Of a DNA stretch of 8,649 nucleotides, positions 1 to 6,136 are shown one piece after another (within the stretch, counting starts at the first letter, position 1; each line of letters starts with the position of its first letter). Made by a program: the position numbers and the translations under genes. The notes under the pieces are model-generated. The model was given only the letters and a program-made list of their open reading frames with translations, did not search any database and was not told where the DNA came from. Origin of the DNA: Christensenella sp. UBA7102 (GTDB taxonomy: Bacteria; Bacillota; Clostridia; Christensenellales; UBA1750); assembly GCA_002492415.1 (NCBI GenBank), contig DKYK01000049.1:1-8649 (forward strand), written 5' to 3'.

Positions 1-14
1 GTGGCTTTGGATGG

Positions 15-39
15 AAAAATAAAAAACAGACCGTCGGTC
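15..39. repeat. Palindrome with A-tract, near-copy of the element at 4784-4808
   Basis: The sequence shows the 11-bp palindrome GACCGTCGGTC (29-39) preceded on the + strand by an A-rich run (15-26). Read on the minus strand it is a 4-bp stem with a three-base loop followed by a T-rich tail, which resembles a small intrinsic terminator. The same 25-base unit recurs in opposite orientation at 4784-4808 with three differences, two of which preserve pairing in the stem. It could be a terminator for a minus-strand transcript, a repressor operator (GACCGnCGGTC-like sites are typical of some TetR-family regulators), or part of a dispersed repeat. The stem is too short to decide. Confidence 0.4.
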
Positions 40-53
40 GGGAAAGTCGAAGA

Positions 54-82
54 TTGCGCAGAGGGAGGAATGCTGTTATAAT
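54..82 (+). promoter_or_regulatory. Putative sigma-A promoter with extended -10 for the EndoQ-helicase gene
   Basis: A perfect TATAAT lies at 77-82 and is preceded by TG at 74-75, giving the extended -10 form TGnTATAAT. A weak -35 (TTGCGC, 54-59, three matches to TTGACA) sits 17 bases upstream. Transcription would begin around 88-90, leaving a leader of about 20 bases before the start codon. The extended -10 can compensate for a poor -35. The promoter is the only good one in the 109 bases upstream and implies the downstream gene is transcribed on its own. Confidence 0.6.
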
Positions 83-109
83 ATAGCAAAAAACGGCGGA
101 AGAGGGAGC

Positions 110-3100
110 ATGATGATTGCAGATCTGCACATCCATTCAAAGTACTCGCGCGCGACGGCAAAGGATTGCGACATGCAGCACCTGGATCTTTGGGCGCGGC
201 GCAAAGGCATTGACCTTGTGGGGACAGGGGACTTTACCCATCCGGAGTGGCGGAAGGAGATGCAGGCGGCGCTCGTGTCCGACGGCGCGGGACTGTACAC
301 GCTCAGGGAGGAGCTGCGGCTGCAGGCGGGCGTGGCGGGGGAAGGACCTGCACCGCATTTTGTGGTGTCGGGCGAGATCAGCACCATTTACAAGAAGGAT
401 GGGCGCACGCGCAAGGTGCATCACGTGATTCTGCTGCCGGGACTGGAGGAGGCCGAGGCGCTGGCACAGCGGTTGGAGGCCATCGGCAACCTGCACAGCG
501 ACGGGCGTCCCATTCTGGGGCTGGACAGTCATGACCTGCTGGACATCGTATTGACGTGCTGCCCGGAGGCCGTGTACATTCCGGCACACGTGTGGACGCC
601 GCATTTTTCGCTGTTTGGCGCGTTTTCGGGATTTGAAACGCTGGAAGAATGCTACGGCGACCTGACAAAACACGTGCGGGCGGTGGAGACGGGGTTGTCC
701 TCCGATCCGGTGATGAATCGGCGCTGTTCCATGCTCGACGGGCTGACGCTGGTATCCAATTCCGACGCGCATTCGCCGGCAAAGCTGGGGCGCGAGGCCA
801 ACCTGCTCTCGTGCGGGCGGAGCTATGCGGCGCTCAAGCGCGCTATCGAGACGGGAGAGGGATTTGACGGCACGGTGGAGTTCTTCCCGGAGGAGGGAAA
901 GTACCACCTGGACGGGCACAGGGCCTGCGCGGTATGCTTGGAGCCCGCGCGCACGCAGGAACTGGGCGGACGCTGTCCCGTGTGCGGACGGAAATTGACC
1001 ATCGGCGTGGCACACCGGGTGGAGGAACTGGCGGATCGCGGCGAGGGCGAGGCGAAACTGACGCAACCCTTTGAAAGCCTGATGCCGCTGCCCGAACTGC
1101 TGGCCGACTGTATGGGCGCATCCTCCGCCAGCAAGCGCGTGCAGACGGAGTACTTCCGCTTGCTGAGCGTGCTGGGGCCGGAGTTTCGTATTCTGCGTCA
1201 GCTGCCGCTGGATGCGGTGGAGCGGGCGGCAGGGCGCGCCGTGGCCGAGGCGCTTGGGCGTCTGCGCGCAGGACAGGTGTACAAGAGAGCGGGATATGAC
1301 GGAGAATACGGCGTCATTCGATTGTTTGCGCCGCATGAGCTGGAACTGCTCAGCGGACAGACCGCGCTGGTGGAGCTGGACGCACCCACTGCAGCGGAAG
1401 AGAAGAAGCACGCGCTGCGCAAAGAAGGAATGAAGCAGGAAATCGGGCGGGAGAGGGCATACGCGCTCAACGAACGGCAGCAGGAGGCCGTGCGGGCGCA
1501 GGAGCGGACGGTGGCGGTCATCGCGGGGCCGGGAACGGGCAAGACGGGCACGCTGGTGGCGCGCATCGCCTGCTTGGTCGAGGAGCGGGGCGTGCCGCCG
1601 CAGGACATCACGGCGGTGACGTTTACCAACCAGGCGGCGCAGGAGATGCGGCAGCGGCTGGAAGAACGTTTGGGAAAGCGCGCGGCAAAGGCGCTGCACG
1701 TGGGCACCTTCCATGCGCTGAGCCTTGAGCTGATCGGCAAAAAGGCGCTGGTGGGGCAAGGACAAGCGGTGCGGACGCTGCGCGAGCTGCTCAAGGAGCG
1801 CGGAGAAACCTTGAGCGCGTCAGAGACGCAGCGGCGCATTTCGCTGCGGAAGAACGGGGGACAGGCGGAACTTCCTGAAGGGTTGATGGAAGCGTACCAA
1901 CAGGCGCTGGCGCAGGAGGGCGCGCGCGACCTGGACGACGTGCTGCTGGAAGCGCTGGAGACGGATACGGCGGGGCTGCGCAGGTTTCGTCATCTGCTGG
2001 TGGATGAATTCCAGGACATCAACGCGGTGCAGCATGAATTGGTTCGGCATTGGAGCGAGAGAGGCGAGCTGTTCGTCATCGGCGACGCGGATCAGTCCAT
2101 CTATGGATTCCGCGGGGCGGATGCGGGCTGCTTTGATAGGCTGCGCGCCGCGCGGCCCGATCTTCGGTGCATTCGGTTGGAGGAGAACTATCGCTCGACG
2201 CCGGCGATTTTGCGCAGCGCGTTGGCCGTAATCACCCACAACCCGGGGCAGGAGCGGGTGTTGCGCGCGACTCGGGATGAAGGCGTGCCCGTGCGCGTGA
2301 TGACGGCGGCGGACGCATTTTCCGAAGGGGTCTGGATCGCTAAGCGCATCGGCCAAATGGTAGGGGGCGTGGGCATGCTGGAGGCGCGGGGCGAGGCGGC
2401 CGAGGCGCGCGCGTTCGGCGAGATTGCGGTGCTGTGCCGCACGCGGCGCCAGCTGGAGGAGATCGAGCGATGCCTGCAGCATGACGGCATTCCCTGCCAG
2501 GTGGTGGGTCGCGAGGCATTTTGGGAAGAGGAGCGCGTGCAGGGGGCGCTGGCCCTGCTGCGTTCGCTGTTGGACCCCGGGGATGGGCCGGCGCTGCGCA
2601 CCGCGCTGACGGGACTGTTTGGGTGCACGCTGGGCGAGGCGCTGAGCGTGCAGGACGACTGGCGCGACGGGGGCGGAGATATTTCGGCCATGCAGCAGGA
2701 AATCCGGGAAGAGCGTCTGAAGCGATGGGCTGGGATTGCGGCGATGCTGGGCGGGCGTGTACGCAAGGAACGACCGCGGCGGTTGCTCGAAGCATTGGCG
2801 GACGAGCTGGGGCTTGCCAAGGACGAAAATATGAAAAAGCTGCTGGAGAGCGCGGCGCTTTACGACAGCGCGCAGGAGCTGACCGATGCGCTGTTGATGG
2901 GACAGGAAGCCGACGTGCGGCGATTGACAGGCACAAAATATCCCTCGGGCGCGGTGAAGCTGATGACGCTGCACGCGGCCAAGGGCTTGGAATTCCCGGC
3001 GGTGTTTGTGGCGGGAGTGAATAAGGGCGAGCTGCCGCTGGAGCGCGAGGGAAGGAAGACGGACAGCGCGGAGGAACGCCGATTGTTCTTTGTGGGACTG

Positions 3101-3241
3101 ACGCGTGCTCGAGAGGAATTGATCGTCACCTGCGACGGGGAGCCGTCGGCATTTCTTTCAGAACTAGCGCCCGATGCGATGCGCGGCAGCGCGCCGACAC
3201 GGCGCCGGGCGGAGCGGTTTGTACAGCTGAGCCTGTTCTAG
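110..3241 (+). CDS. EndoQ-like PHP endonuclease fused to UvrD/Rep helicase
   Basis: The protein has 1043 residues in two complete modules. Residues 1-425 match the EndoQ family, endonucleases that nick DNA 5' of deaminated bases such as uracil and hypoxanthine. The PHP metal motifs are visible: DLHIHS (5-10), GDFTH (40-44), E89, HH 104-105, H160 and SDAH (218-221). A four-cysteine zinc finger follows (C273, C276, C289, C292), then the family's C-terminal region with GYDGEYGVI (395-403). Residues 450-1036 form an SF1A helicase: Q motif LNERQQ (453-458), Walker A GPGTGKT (473-479), TFTNQAA (504-510), DEFQD (632-636), GDADQSIYGFRGAD (658-671), ENYRST (692-697), LHAAKGLEFP (954-963) and VGLTRARE (995-1002). 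All catalytic motifs look intact. The helicase part is about 590 residues, shorter than UvrD (about 720), with reduced 1B and 2B regions. The last five residues, QLSLF, fit the beta-clamp binding consensus. Two ATGs are possible: AGGGAG (103-108) lies only one base from ATG 110 but four bases from ATG 113, so Met2 may be the true start. Deamination repair is inferred from family membership. Confidence 0.93.
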   Translation: MMIADLHIHSKYSRATAKDCDMQHLDLWARRKGIDLVGTGDFTHPEWRKEMQAALVSDGAGLYTLREELRLQAGVAGEGPAPHFVVSGEISTIYKKDGRTRKVHHVILLPGLEEAEALAQRLEAIGNLHSDGRPILGLDSHDLLDIVLTCCPEAVYIPAHVWTPHFSLFGAFSGFETLEECYGDLTKHVRAVETGLSSDPVMNRRCSMLDGLTLVSNSDAHSPAKLGREANLLSCGRSYAALKRAIETGEGFDGTVEFFPEEGKYHLDGHRACAVCLEPARTQELGGRCPVCGRKLTIGVAHRVEELADRGEGEAKLTQPFESLMPLPELLADCMGASSASKRVQTEYFRLLSVLGPEFRILRQLPLDAVERAAGRAVAEALGRLRAGQVYKRAGYDGEYGVIRLFAPHELELLSGQTALVELDAPTAAEEKKHALRKEGMKQEIGRERAYALNERQQEAVRAQERTVAVIAGPGTGKTGTLVARIACLVEERGVPPQDITAVTFTNQAAQEMRQRLEERLGKRAAKALHVGTFHALSLELIGKKALVGQGQAVRTLRELLKERGETLSASETQRRISLRKNGGQAELPEGLMEAYQQALAQEGARDLDDVLLEALETDTAGLRRFRHLLVDEFQDINAVQHELVRHWSERGELFVIGDADQSIYGFRGADAGCFDRLRAARPDLRCIRLEENYRSTPAILRSALAVITHNPGQERVLRATRDEGVPVRVMTAADAFSEGVWIAKRIGQMVGGVGMLEARGEAAEARAFGEIAVLCRTRRQLEEIERCLQHDGIPCQVVGREAFWEEERVQGALALLRSLLDPGDGPALRTALTGLFGCTLGEALSVQDDWRDGGGDISAMQQEIREERLKRWAGIAAMLGGRVRKERPRRLLEALADELGLAKDENMKKLLESAALYDSAQELTDALLMGQEADVRRLTGTKYPSGAVKLMTLHAAKGLEFPAVFVAGVNKGELPLEREGRKTDSAEERRLFFVGLTRAREELIVTCDGEPSAFLSELAPDAMRGSAPTRRRAERFVQLSLF
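3224..3238 (+). other. C-terminal beta-sliding-clamp binding motif (QLSLF)
   Basis: The last five codons of the EndoQ-helicase gene encode Q1039-L-S-L-F1043. This equals the bacterial beta-clamp binding consensus QL(S/D)LF and sits at the free C-terminus after a basic, proline-containing stretch (about 1029-1036). That is a typical exposed position for clamp motifs. The match is seen directly; clamp binding is inferred. Confidence 0.7.
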
Positions 3242-4533
3242 CGCCGATCATGCAGCGCGGGGTTGTCCAGCAGCTTGCCGTCGGGGGCGTAACGCGAGCC
3301 GTGACAGGAGCAGTCCCAGGTGTGCTCCTGAGGGTTCCAGTGCAGCGCGCAGCCCAGATGCGTACAGCGGCGGGAGGTGGGCCAGAGCAGCCCCAGCGTC
3401 GTTTCGAACAGATTGCCGAGCAGCTGCGGGTGGACAAGGCTGCGTTGCGGCGCAAAGGCGCGGGCATAGGGATTGGGTTGGCCCGTTACGGCATCGGCCA
3501 GCAGGCGGGAGGCGACCATGGAGGTGGTCATGCCCCACTCATTAAAGCCCGTGGCCACAAACAGACCGGGTGTGTGCGGCGAGTAGGGCCCGATATAGGG
3601 CACGCCGTCCAGAGACATGCAGTCCTGCGCGGCCCAGCGGTATGCAACCCGCGCCTGCGGCCAGGTGCGGCGCACAAAAGCCTCCACGCAGTCGAAGCCG
3701 CCGCCGGATTTGCCGGTGCGGTGGTCTCCTCCGCCCACCAGGAGCAGATCGCCATAGGAGCGAAAGTACAGCCCGCCCCGCTCGGTGCCCGCATAGGTGC
3801 CGTGCAGGGCGGGTGCGTTTTTGAGCGCCAATACGAAGGAGCGCATCTGATATTGCTTCATAAAATACAGGCCGCGGCGATTGAGTATGGGGAAGTGGGT
3901 GCAGACGATGACGCGGCGCGCGCGGATGACGCCGCGATTGGTGTGCACCGCGCCGGGCTCAATGCGAAGCGCGCGGGTGTTTTCGCAGATGGGCAAGCCG
4001 GGGACGAGTCCTGCGAGAAAGCGGAGCGGATGGAACTGCGCCATGCCGGGAAAGAATACAGCGCCGCGCACGGGCAGAGGCAGCTCAGTCTGCTGCGTGA
4101 ACCGCGCAGGGAAACCCAGGGACTGTACTGCGGAGACTTCGCGTTCCAATCGGGCTGGGGAGGAGAGCGTATAGAGGCAGGAGGGGGCCTCGGAAAAGTC
4201 GCAGGGAATGCGCGCGCAGAGCGCACGGTATTGTTCTACGGCGCTCAGATTGGCGTAGAGCACGGCTTTGGCCTGATCACGGCCGAAGGAGCGGATGAGG
4301 TCGGCGTAGAGCGTATCGTGCTGGGCGGAGAGCACGGCGGTGGTGCCGCCCGTGGTGCCCGAACCGATGCGCTCGGCTTCGACGAGCAGGCAATCCACGC
4401 CGCGGCGGCATAACTCGTGCAGCGTGAGCAGGCCCGCCATGCCGCCGCCGATGACGAGTACGTCGCAAGAGGTGTCGCGGGACAGTGCGGGGAAGCGGGG
4501 AAGATTCGCAGTATCGTGCCAAAGGCTGGTCAT
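3238..4533 (-). CDS. FAD-dependent oxidoreductase (DAO type) with C-terminal Rieske [2Fe-2S] domain
   Basis: The protein has 431 residues. An N-terminal Rossmann FAD site is seen in DVLVIGGGMAGL (24-35), with an acidic E52 at the end of the second strand and a GSGTTGGTTA segment (58-67), as in the DadA/glycine oxidase-like DAO family. A late motif GLFVATGFNEWGMTTS (323-338) closes the FAD domain. The C-terminus is a Rieske domain: C390-T-H392 and C408-x-x-H411 are the cluster ligands, and C395 and C410 are the usual disulfide pair. The order of domains matches Bacillus YhfW-like proteins, which are somewhat longer (about 500 residues). Substrate and electron partner cannot be read from sequence. 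No signal peptide is visible, so it is probably cytosolic. The start is supported by AAAGGAG (4542-4548 on the complementary strand) eight bases upstream. The gene converges on the EndoQ-helicase gene with a 4-base overlap. A terminator (4584-4620) separates it from the upstream operon and no strong own promoter is evident. Confidence 0.9.
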   Translation of the reverse strand: MTSLWHDTANLPRFPALSRDTSCDVLVIGGGMAGLLTLHELCRRGVDCLLVEAERIGSGTTGGTTAVLSAQHDTLYADLIRSFGRDQAKAVLYANLSAVEQYRALCARIPCDFSEAPSCLYTLSSPARLEREVSAVQSLGFPARFTQQTELPLPVRGAVFFPGMAQFHPLRFLAGLVPGLPICENTRALRIEPGAVHTNRGVIRARRVIVCTHFPILNRRGLYFMKQYQMRSFVLALKNAPALHGTYAGTERGGLYFRSYGDLLLVGGGDHRTGKSGGGFDCVEAFVRRTWPQARVAYRWAAQDCMSLDGVPYIGPYSPHTPGLFVATGFNEWGMTTSMVASRLLADAVTGQPNPYARAFAPQRSLVHPQLLGNLFETTLGLLWPTSRRCTHLGCALHWNPQEHTWDCSCHGSRYAPDGKLLDNPALHDRR

Positions 4534-4583
4534 GGCAGGTTCTCCTTTGCAGTAGACTGCGGTTAGTATGCGCCGAAGAAGGC

Positions 4584-4620
4584 AAAAATTCGCGTACGGC
4601 TATGCCGCACACGAATTTTT
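4584..4620 (-). terminator. Rho-independent terminator, minus-strand polarity
   Basis: The outer arms AAAAATTCG (4584-4592) and CGAATTTTT (4612-4620) pair perfectly, and the inner arms extend the stem to 17 positions around a three-base loop. On the + strand two inner positions are A-C mismatches, but in minus-strand RNA the same positions become G-U wobbles, so the stem is continuous only in the minus direction. The 3' arm ends in a U-run on that strand. It most likely ends the five-gene minus-strand operon after arsR, or attenuates a transcript entering the oxidoreductase gene. Confidence 0.8.
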
Positions 4621-4631
4621 CTGGTTTTTGA

Positions 4632-4762
4632 AAGCGATTTTCCCTCGGCAAAGAGACTGAGAACGGGTGGATGCAGGTGTTTCTCTGCATTTATGGCCTT
4701 AACGTACAGAAATCGCTCCTGGGCAGGATGCGCATCCCCGCCTGCATCCCGAAAGATCGCTT
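4632..4762 (-). other. Nested inverted repeats, candidate structured RNA
   Basis: A perfect 9-bp inverted repeat joins GGATGCAGG (4669-4677) to CCTGCATCC (4741-4749). It is enclosed by a 7-bp repeat, AAGCGAT (4632-4638) with ATCGCTT (4756-4762). Between the inner arms lies the perfect palindrome GGATGCGCATCC (4726-4737), and CCTGC-type arms there could compete for the same partner. On the minus strand the segment is directly followed by the terminator at 4584-4620, the layout of a small RNA or a terminator-controlled leader. No promoter was found and I cannot assign a class, so this is a candidate only. Confidence 0.35.
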
Positions 4763-4783
4763 CTCCGTTTCCTGACATTTTGG

Positions 4784-4811
4784 GGCCGACGGCCTGTTTC
4801 TTATTTTTTTT
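4784..4811 (+). terminator. Hairpin plus T-tract, weak terminator candidate
   Basis: GGCCGACGGCC (4784-4794) can form a 4-bp all-GC stem, extended by one G-U pair, and is followed by a T-rich tail ending in eight Ts (4804-4811). The polarity is + strand, yet no + strand gene precedes it; the nearest is the minus-strand ArsR gene to its right. The stem is short for an intrinsic terminator. The sequence is nearly identical to the element at 15-39 (opposite orientation), so it may instead be a regulator site or repeat. Confidence 0.35.
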
Positions 4812-4823
4812 GGACCAGAAGCT

Positions 4824-5192
4824 CTACTCGCTGACGTGGAGGAGGCCCTGCTCAAACATGTGGGCGACGTGGTCGTCGTCGAGCGCATAGAACACGGAGC
4901 GGCCCTCGCGCTGGGCGCGGACGAGGCGGGCCTGGCGCAGCACGCGGAGCTGATGGGAGATGGCGGATTGCGTCATGCCCAGCGTCTCGGCGATGTCACA
5001 GACGCACAGGCGGGTATCGTGAAGAGCCTGAAGGATGCGAATGCGGGTGGGATCGCCGAGCACCTTGAACAGCTCAGCCAGGCGCTCGAGCAGCTCAGGA
5101 TCGGTCAGCGCCTGGCGGGCATGCGCGATGGCGTCCATGTGCAGCTCGGTCTTTTCGCAGCAGATTTCCCGATCCAGTTCCTGGTCTTCCAT
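4824..5192 (-). CDS. ArsR/SmtB-family metal-responsive repressor (CadC/ZiaR-like)
   Basis: The protein has 122 residues and a winged-helix core: LFKVLGDPTRIRIL (41-54), recognition helix region MTQSAISHQLRVLRQARLV (73-91) and the wing REGRSVFYAL (95-104). Family members are dimeric repressors released from DNA by metal. Both known metal sites appear. The alpha-3N site is C63-x-C65-D66 in LCVCD, with extra N-terminal C11-C12 as in CadC/ZiaR. The alpha-5 site is D106-x-H108 with H119 and E122, the exact spacing of SmtB, and E122 is the final residue. Zn(II), Cd(II) or Pb(II) sensing is therefore likely. The start is supported by AGGAGG (5202-5207, complementary strand) nine bases upstream. The ATG overlaps the hslO stop by one base (TAATG), so translation is probably coupled. 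No efflux pump or metallothionein gene is adjacent, so the target is unknown. Confidence 0.92.
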   Translation of the reverse strand: MEDQELDREICCEKTELHMDAIAHARQALTDPELLERLAELFKVLGDPTRIRILQALHDTRLCVCDIAETLGMTQSAISHQLRVLRQARLVRAQREGRSVFYALDDDHVAHMFEQGLLHVSE

Positions 5193-6100
5193 TACTGATT
5201 TCCTCCTCTTGCAGGCGACGCTTCGCCCTTGGCCTCGTAAAGCAGCCAGAGCAGCTGCTGCTCGGTAAACTCATAGGTTTTGTTGCAAAAGTGGCAGCTC
5301 ACTTGCGCGCCATGCTGCTCGGCGATCATGTCGCGCAGCTCCGCTTCGCCCATGGAGAGCAGCGCGCGCTCAATGCGCTCGCGGCAACAGTCGCACTGGA
5401 AGGCGGGAGCGGTTTCCTGCAGCACGGCGTAGGAAAAGCCGGACAGCGCGCGCGCGGCGAGCGTTTCGGCATCGCCCAGCTCGCGCGCCATCGTCGACAC
5501 GCCCGCAAGGTGCGGTGCGAGGGCTTCCAGGCGCTGCAGCACGGCCTCGGAGCAGCCGGGCAGGGGTTGGATGAGGATGCCGCCCGCCCCCAGCACATGG
5601 CCGCCCTCACAGAGCACGCCCAGCGACACCAGCGAGGGCGTCTGCTCGGAGACGGTCAGGTAAAAGGCCATGTCCTCGGCGATTTCGCCCGAAACCACGC
5701 GCGTCTGGCCCACGTAAGGGTCGCGCAGGCCCAGGTCCTTGACGACGGTGACGTGGCCCGTGCTGCCCACCGCGCCGCCCACGTCCAGCTTGCCGTTGGG
5801 CTTGAGGGGCAGGTCGACATTCGGGTCGCCCACGTAGCCCTTGACCTTGCCGTCCGCCCGGGCGACGCAGACCACCGGCCCGATAGGTCCGCCGCCGCGA
5901 ATGGTCACGGTGACGGAATCGCTCGCGTTTTTGAGCATAGCGCCCTGAATGGCGGAGATGGTCAGCGTGCGGCCCAGCGCCGCCGACGCCGTGGGGGTCA
6001 GGCCGTGCGTGGCGCGCGCCGCCTCCACAAGGTCTGTCGTCACGGCCACCATGGCGCGCGCCTGGCCGTCCTCCAATGTGATGTGCAGTATTTTATCCAT
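5192..6100 (-). CDS. hslO: Redox-regulated molecular chaperone Hsp33
   Basis: Hsp33 is a cytosolic holdase chaperone. It is inactive with zinc bound to four reduced cysteines and is activated by oxidative unfolding. The protein has 302 residues from the preferred start, close to the family's usual 290-300. The conserved N-terminal core is clear, including GYVGDPNVDLP (89-99 from this start) and VVKDLGLRDPYVGQT (119-133). The zinc-switch domain carries C236-x-C238 and C269-x-x-C272 (CHFC). An extra cysteine, C239, follows the first pair directly (CDCC). The open frame extends ten codons further to a TTG at 6130, but that has no ribosome binding site. The ATG at 6100 begins the typical MDKILHITLE N-terminus and has GGAAGGA about 13 bases upstream, a rather long spacing. 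The gene follows the methyltransferase gene by 36 bases and overlaps arsR by one base. Confidence 0.96.
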   Translation of the reverse strand: MDKILHITLEDGQARAMVAVTTDLVEAARATHGLTPTASAALGRTLTISAIQGAMLKNASDSVTVTIRGGGPIGPVVCVARADGKVKGYVGDPNVDLPLKPNGKLDVGGAVGSTGHVTVVKDLGLRDPYVGQTRVVSGEIAEDMAFYLTVSEQTPSLVSLGVLCEGGHVLGAGGILIQPLPGCSEAVLQRLEALAPHLAGVSTMARELGDAETLAARALSGFSYAVLQETAPAFQCDCCRERIERALLSMGEAELRDMIAEQHGAQVSCHFCNKTYEFTEQQLLWLLYEAKGEASPARGGNQ

Positions 6101-6136
6101 ATCGGTGCATTCGTCCTTCCGTTTGATCAAGAATGC

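Larger units (their letters stand above)
4534..4823. other. Gene-free intergenic region with structured segments
   Basis: These 290 bases separate the ArsR gene from the oxidoreductase gene. They hold the oxidoreductase ribosome binding site (4542-4548), a strong minus-strand terminator (4584-4620), nested inverted repeats (4632-4762) and a hairpin with T-tract (4784-4811). A 71-codon open frame on the minus strand (4563-4778) lacks a ribosome binding site and runs through the terminator, so I do not call it. A small RNA or leader RNA is possible; I recognise no known riboswitch class, and T-box landmarks are absent. Confidence 0.6.

Noticed and set aside
1..81. Open frame of 26 codons starting with GTG at base 1 and ending at TAA 79-81
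   Set aside because: Too short, overlaps the -10 promoter element, and shows no recognisable protein sequence. It could be the tail of a gene to the left, but nothing supports that.
137..1765. Long minus-strand open frame opposite the EndoQ-helicase gene (542 codons)
   Set aside because: Composition is Arg/Gln/His/Pro-rich without any domain, as expected for the antisense of a GC-rich gene whose + strand product has intact catalytic motifs.
3250..4413. 387-codon + strand open frame opposite the oxidoreductase gene
   Set aside because: The minus strand carries complete FAD and Rieske motifs; the + frame has none and starts just past the EndoQ-helicase stop without a ribosome binding site.
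4726..4737. GGATGCGCATCC palindrome as a stand-alone operator for the ArsR protein
   Set aside because: SmtB/CzrA-type operators are AT-rich imperfect 12-2-12 repeats; this GC-rich 12-mer does not resemble them and fits better as part of the nested repeats.
4563..4778. 71-codon minus-strand open frame in the arsR-oxidoreductase gap
   Set aside because: No ribosome binding site before its ATG, third-codon GC lower than in neighbouring genes, and it reads through the intrinsic terminator.
4534..4823. T-box or cobalamin-type riboswitch upstream of the oxidoreductase
   Set aside because: The conserved T-box sequence AGGGTGGNACCGCG and the cobalamin box are absent on both strands.
6101..6130. 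TTG start giving a 10-residue longer Hsp33
   Set aside because: No Shine-Dalgarno sequence precedes the TTG, and the ATG at 6100 gives the usual family N-terminus and length.
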